NCBI GenBank assembly: GCA_015493425.1
Contig: WGDG01000248.1
Location: 1-15,862, forward strand
DNA: 15,862 nucleotides
DNA from: Sulfurovum sp.
GTDB taxonomy: Bacteria; Campylobacterota; Campylobacteria; Campylobacterales; Sulfurovaceae
Reading direction: 5' to 3'
Shown piece after piece: positions 13,389 through 15,862 of the stretch. Position 1 is the first letter of the stretch. Every line of letters starts with the position of its first letter. Both the position numbers and the translations under genes were made by a program. The notes beneath the pieces are model-generated. The model saw only the letters and a program-made list of their open reading frames with translations. It did not search any database and was not told the DNA's origin.

Positions 13389-13970
13389 ATGTTAATCCGT
13401 AAACTTTTCAAATTTGAAAATGCACATATTGTCAGAGATTGCAGTACCAGACGCTGCAGTGAAAATATTCACGGGCACTCGTACCGCGTAGAAGTGCTTC
13501 TAGAATCCAATTACCTTGATAATGGACAGATGGTTTATGATTTCGGTTTGACTAAACTTTATATCAAGACGCTGATTGATTCCTTTGATCATGCGATTAC
13601 CCTCTGGAGTGAAGATGATAAAGCATATATCGAGGCAATGAAAAGACATTCGCAGCGCTGGATAGAGCTTCCTGTTTCCCCCTCAGCGGAGCAGTTTGCC
13701 AGAATCTTCTTTCTGATCGTTGAAAAAGTACTTGCATCAACACAAAAGAGAAATGGTGAAAAAGAGGTGAAGCTGCACAGTATCATTGTCCATGAAACTG
13801 ATACAGGGTATGCACAGGCATTCGAAACGGATGCGCACAGTACATTGATGGGAACGATTGATCTGAATCAGATTGTGTTCTCTCCCCAAGTGCGAAGTGA
13901 GTGGAATGATGGAGAATTATGGGCAAAACTGTTGGCAGGTGAGATGCTTACTGTACCGGTAAAGGTGTAA
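13389..13970 (+). CDS. queD: 6-carboxy-5,6,7,8-tetrahydropterin synthase QueD
   Basis: It converts dihydroneopterin triphosphate to 6-carboxytetrahydropterin, the substrate of QueE, in queuosine biosynthesis. The 193-aa product (longer than the ~120-aa E. coli enzyme) has the zinc ligands His13 (FENAHI), His28 and His30 (NIHGHSY), with the probable catalytic Cys23 before them; the conserved DFGLTK, SFDHAI and a later Glu (VHETDTGYA) are also present. The C-terminal extension past residue ~150 (VFSPQVRSEWNDGELWAK) is extra and of unknown role. Identification as QueD rather than eukaryote-type PTPS rests on the bacterial context and the queE gene 2.2 kb away. The cytochrome c gene begins 9 bases after the stop. 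Confidence 0.93.
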   Translation: MLIRKLFKFENAHIVRDCSTRRCSENIHGHSYRVEVLLESNYLDNGQMVYDFGLTKLYIKTLIDSFDHAITLWSEDDKAYIEAMKRHSQRWIELPVSPSAEQFARIFFLIVEKVLASTQKRNGEKEVKLHSIIVHETDTGYAQAFETDAHSTLMGTIDLNQIVFSPQVRSEWNDGELWAKLLAGEMLTVPVKV

Positions 13971-13979
13971 GGAGAGAAG

Positions 13980-14543
13980 GTGAAAAAAACATATCTATAT
14001 CTTTCGATAATGGCAGTTGCGCTGGTGTTTCTGTCTGGGTGTAAAGACAAAGAGACAGAGCAGGCCGTTGCAAAAGCAACAGTACAGAGTGCCAAATTGC
14101 AGAAGGCACATGACACGAAGATCAGTGATGCAACAAAACAGACAGCGACACAATTGGCGAAAGATACGACACAGGTTGCAAAAAAAGCTGTTGAGAGTGT
14201 TAAAACACATGCAGAACACACAATCGCAGCCGCAAAGAAGACAATTCAAGATGTTGTCGTAGCTCAAGCTCCTGGAGACCGTGGCAAAGAGCTCTATCAA
14301 AAATGTGCCGGCTGTCACGGAGGTCGAGGAGAGAAACGGGCTTTAGGAAAATCTGCACTGATTGCAGGACAGTCTGCTTCAGACTTGGCAAACAAGCTGA
14401 TTGCATATCGGGAAGGGAAACGTAATGTAGCAGGAATGGGGAATTTAATGAAAACCCAGCTTGCTTCTATGCAAAAAAGTGATATATTGGCGCTTGCGGA
14501 ATATATTTCGACATTTCAAACAAAAAAAGGTAACACAGAATGA
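13980..14543 (+). CDS. Lipoprotein cytochrome c with an Ala/Lys-rich helical spacer
   Basis: A 187-aa monoheme cytochrome c. The start is GTG 13980, supported by AAGGAGAGAAG just upstream. An N-terminal lipoprotein signal (hydrophobic LYLSIMAVALVFLSGC) has its lipobox Cys at residue 21, so the protein is probably lipid-anchored facing the periplasm. Residues ~25-95 are low-complexity, rich in Ala, Lys, Thr and Gln, with an ~11-residue pattern that predicts a long amphipathic helix. The heme domain follows: CAGCHG (109-114) and a likely axial Met at 157 (NLMKTQ), as in c553-type cytochromes. The long helix may hold the heme away from the membrane. It overlaps the next gene by 4 bp (ATGA at 14540). 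It may accept electrons from the bc1 complex; this is inference. Confidence 0.9.
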   Translation: MKKTYLYLSIMAVALVFLSGCKDKETEQAVAKATVQSAKLQKAHDTKISDATKQTATQLAKDTTQVAKKAVESVKTHAEHTIAAAKKTIQDVVVAQAPGDRGKELYQKCAGCHGGRGEKRALGKSALIAGQSASDLANKLIAYREGKRNVAGMGNLMKTQLASMQKSDILALAEYISTFQTKKGNTE

Positions 14544-14968
14544 TAGAACAGATGATTATGGCACACAGTATATTGGTAAAGATCTTTTTGGTCTTTCTGC
14601 TTGGGGGACTTTTTATTCCCTTTGTAACAAAAAAGAATCCGGCTGGATTTAAAAAAGCAAGTTTCATTTACACGATGAGTTTTCAGGCATTGGCAACCAT
14701 GATTGCCTTTACAGGCCTTGTTATCATGGCAATGAATGATTTTCACTGGACCCTCAGTGTAATTGTTATGATCATTGTTTGGGCACTCTTGATGTATATT
14801 GAGATTAAAAAGTACAAACTGATCAAAGTTGCCAACATAGAGGATGAAACAACACACAAACTGCTTAGAGGGGCATTTTTGAAGATCTCATTGGTTCAGA
14901 TCATGCTTGTTGTAATGATAGTAGTACTTAAAATTATGGAAGCCAAAGGTGTTATATCTTTATCATAA
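14540..14968 (+). CDS. Small four-helix membrane protein, unrecognised
   Basis: A 142-aa protein with four hydrophobic segments (about residues 9-29, 44-65, 70-89 and 111-133), joined by short basic and acidic loops. I do not recognise the family. A histidine at the start of the first helix (AHSILVK, His9) and one before the third (DFHW, His69) could be heme or metal ligands, as in HemJ/CopD-like four-helix proteins, but no further motif supports this. Its start overlaps the stop of the cytochrome c gene by ATGA, and its own end overlaps rsmE by 20 bp. The coupling to the cytochrome hints at a shared role, for example in electron transfer or cytochrome assembly. This remains a guess. Confidence 0.8.
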   Translation: MIEQMIMAHSILVKIFLVFLLGGLFIPFVTKKNPAGFKKASFIYTMSFQALATMIAFTGLVIMAMNDFHWTLSVIVMIIVWALLMYIEIKKYKLIKVANIEDETTHKLLRGAFLKISLVQIMLVVMIVVLKIMEAKGVISLS

Positions 14969-15620
14969 AGAGGCTGGTGGCTCGACACTGACACTCACTG
15001 GCGAAGAACACCGGTACCTCTTCAAGGTACGTCGTCATAAAGCTAATGAGAAGCTCCATCTTCGAAATCTTGAGGATGGTTATTTGTATACGTATGAAGT
15101 AGTATCCATAGACAAGCGCTCGGTTGTACTTTCACTACTATCCAAAGAAATGCATGAAGTCAAGCCTTCACGTTCTCTGCATATAGGCTGGTGTATCATT
15201 GACCCAAAAAGTATTGAAAAAGCACTTCCGTCATTGAATGAAATAGGTGTGGAGAAGATTACATTCATTTATTGCCAGCGATCACAAAAGAGCTTCAAGC
15301 CAGACTTCAAACGACTGAATAAGATTCTCATTAACTCCTCCCAGCAATCCGGTCGCAGTAAAATGATGATACTGGATATGGCGGATGATATGGAGTCTTT
15401 TCTTAAAAAATATCCGGAAAGTTATATGCTCAACTTCAGTACAACATCGGTTGAAACAGTACGTGAGAATATAGAAACACTCATTATTGGATGTGAGGGT
15501 GGATTTACGGATGAAGAACGTGCACTTTTTGCAGAGCACAAAATAACAGGGTTCTCTACACCACTTGTACTTAAAAGTGAAAGTGCTGCCTGTGCCGTGG
15601 CAGCAAAAATTTTACTTTAA
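14949..15620 (+). CDS. rsmE: 16S rRNA m3U1498 methyltransferase RsmE
   Basis: A SPOUT-fold methyltransferase that methylates N3 of U1498 in 16S rRNA. The 223-aa product fits the family in length (E. coli 243 aa). The N-terminal RNA-binding domain has EEHRYLFKVRRHKANEKLHL; the SPOUT knot includes IGCEGGFTDEE at about residues 180-190, where GPEGGF is the common form, so Cys replaces Pro, and then LVLKSESAACAVAAKIL at the end. The start is GTG 14949, which overlaps the preceding gene by 20 bp; the N-terminus MLYLYHKEAG aligns well with family starts. The ribosome site is weak (TGGAAG, 14938-14943), consistent with coupling. No clear terminator follows. Confidence 0.93.
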   Translation: MLYLYHKEAGGSTLTLTGEEHRYLFKVRRHKANEKLHLRNLEDGYLYTYEVVSIDKRSVVLSLLSKEMHEVKPSRSLHIGWCIIDPKSIEKALPSLNEIGVEKITFIYCQRSQKSFKPDFKRLNKILINSSQQSGRSKMMILDMADDMESFLKKYPESYMLNFSTTSVETVRENIETLIIGCEGGFTDEERALFAEHKITGFSTPLVLKSESAACAVAAKILL

Positions 15621-15767
15621 CTCCTTCTCCCCCCTCTCTTTATCCGCACCAGCTCAAGAAAAATGTTATTTTCCATACAAACACAAAGCATTCCCCTGCC
15701 ATAAAAATAAAAAAGGTACAAACCGTTATATAGAAAAGAAGAAACGTAAGAGAAAAATAGAGTAAAA

Positions 15768-15790
15768 ATTTCCCTATATAATGTAAGCAA
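15768..15790 (+). promoter_or_regulatory. Possible weaker promoter in the end spacer
   Basis: A TATAAT occurs at 15777-15782 in AT-rich DNA, without a -35 box. It may feed transcription ahead of the stronger promoter 75 bp downstream, or be chance in this AT-rich stretch. Confidence 0.35.
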
Positions 15791-15832
15791 TAAAAAAAAT
15801 CGAAGAAATTTTCATAAAATTCTAAAAAACCC

Positions 15833-15862
15833 TTGACAAGGGGGAAGTTCGGTGCTATAATA
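15833..15862 (+). promoter_or_regulatory. Consensus housekeeping promoter leading out of the window
   Basis: A perfect -35 TTGACA (15833-15838), exactly 17 bp, and a perfect -10 TATAAT (15856-15861). The spacer is GC-richer than the flanks, and an A/T-rich stretch upstream (15781-15830) could serve as an UP element. Such a promoter is unusual among the -35-less ones in this window and suggests a strongly expressed unit downstream, probably stable RNA. Confidence 0.85.

Noticed and set aside
15565..15765. 66-aa frame over the end of rsmE and the spacer
   Set aside because: No ribosome site, out of frame with rsmE, and the end is a Lys/Arg-rich translation of A-rich DNA.
1..15862. CRISPR arrays, insertion sequences, tRNA and rRNA genes
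   Set aside because: No repeat-spacer pattern, transposase-like frame, or cloverleaf/rRNA signature was seen; the only tandem repeats are the short heptamer arrays without spacers.

Overview
The window looks like chromosomal DNA of a chemolithotrophic Campylobacterota (epsilonproteobacterial) organism, probably near Sulfurovum or Sulfurimonas. This is inferred from gene content and protein style: a Helicobacter/Campylobacter-type pyruvate:ferredoxin oxidoreductase beta subunit, a petABC operon with a Rieske protein carrying a CACHGG box and a di-heme cytochrome c1, LuxS, an unusual QueE with a stretched cysteine motif, and TATAAT-type promoters that mostly lack a -35 box. No mobile element, CRISPR array, tRNA or rRNA gene was found. 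This is mostly compact core genome.

Layout. (1) 1-923: 3' part of porB, ending in hairpins. (2) 1111-2785: luxS, a small NifX-like gene overlapping it, and a stand-alone MnmC2-type tRNA methyltransferase. (3) 2779-3396, minus strand: riboflavin synthase ribE, convergent with the methyltransferase and overlapping its end by 7 bp. (4) 3486-6295: mnmG followed, with an ATGA overlap, by an unrecognised GT-B-like protein, then a 10-bp-stem hairpin. (5) 6477-9167: petA-petB-petC, the cytochrome bc1 complex. (6) 9168-9472: a 305-bp gene-free stretch packed with palindromes and a degenerate heptamer array. (7) 9473-11218: moaA (molybdopterin) and queE (queuosine). (8) 11321-13343: four tightly packed genes (DUF1858/DUF2249 protein, ICMT-like membrane protein, NifU C-terminal-domain protein, flavin reductase-like protein), the least understood operon here. 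(9) 13389-15620: queD, a lipoprotein cytochrome c, a four-helix membrane protein and rsmE, packed with short gaps or overlaps. (10) 15621-15862: gene-free, ending in a textbook TTGACA-17-TATAAT promoter that fires out of the window.

Themes. tRNA/rRNA modification recurs: MnmG, MnmC2, QueE, QueD and RsmE. So does respiration: PorB, PetABC and the lipoprotein cytochrome c. The most unusual non-coding signal is a set of 7-bp-period arrays in four intergenic spacers. Two of them share the same heptamer in opposite orientations, and another sits directly on the translation start region of the MnmC2 gene. The best candidate for undescribed biology is the 11321-13343 operon, whose domain content suggests Fe-S cluster or nitrosative-stress handling, but this is inference only.
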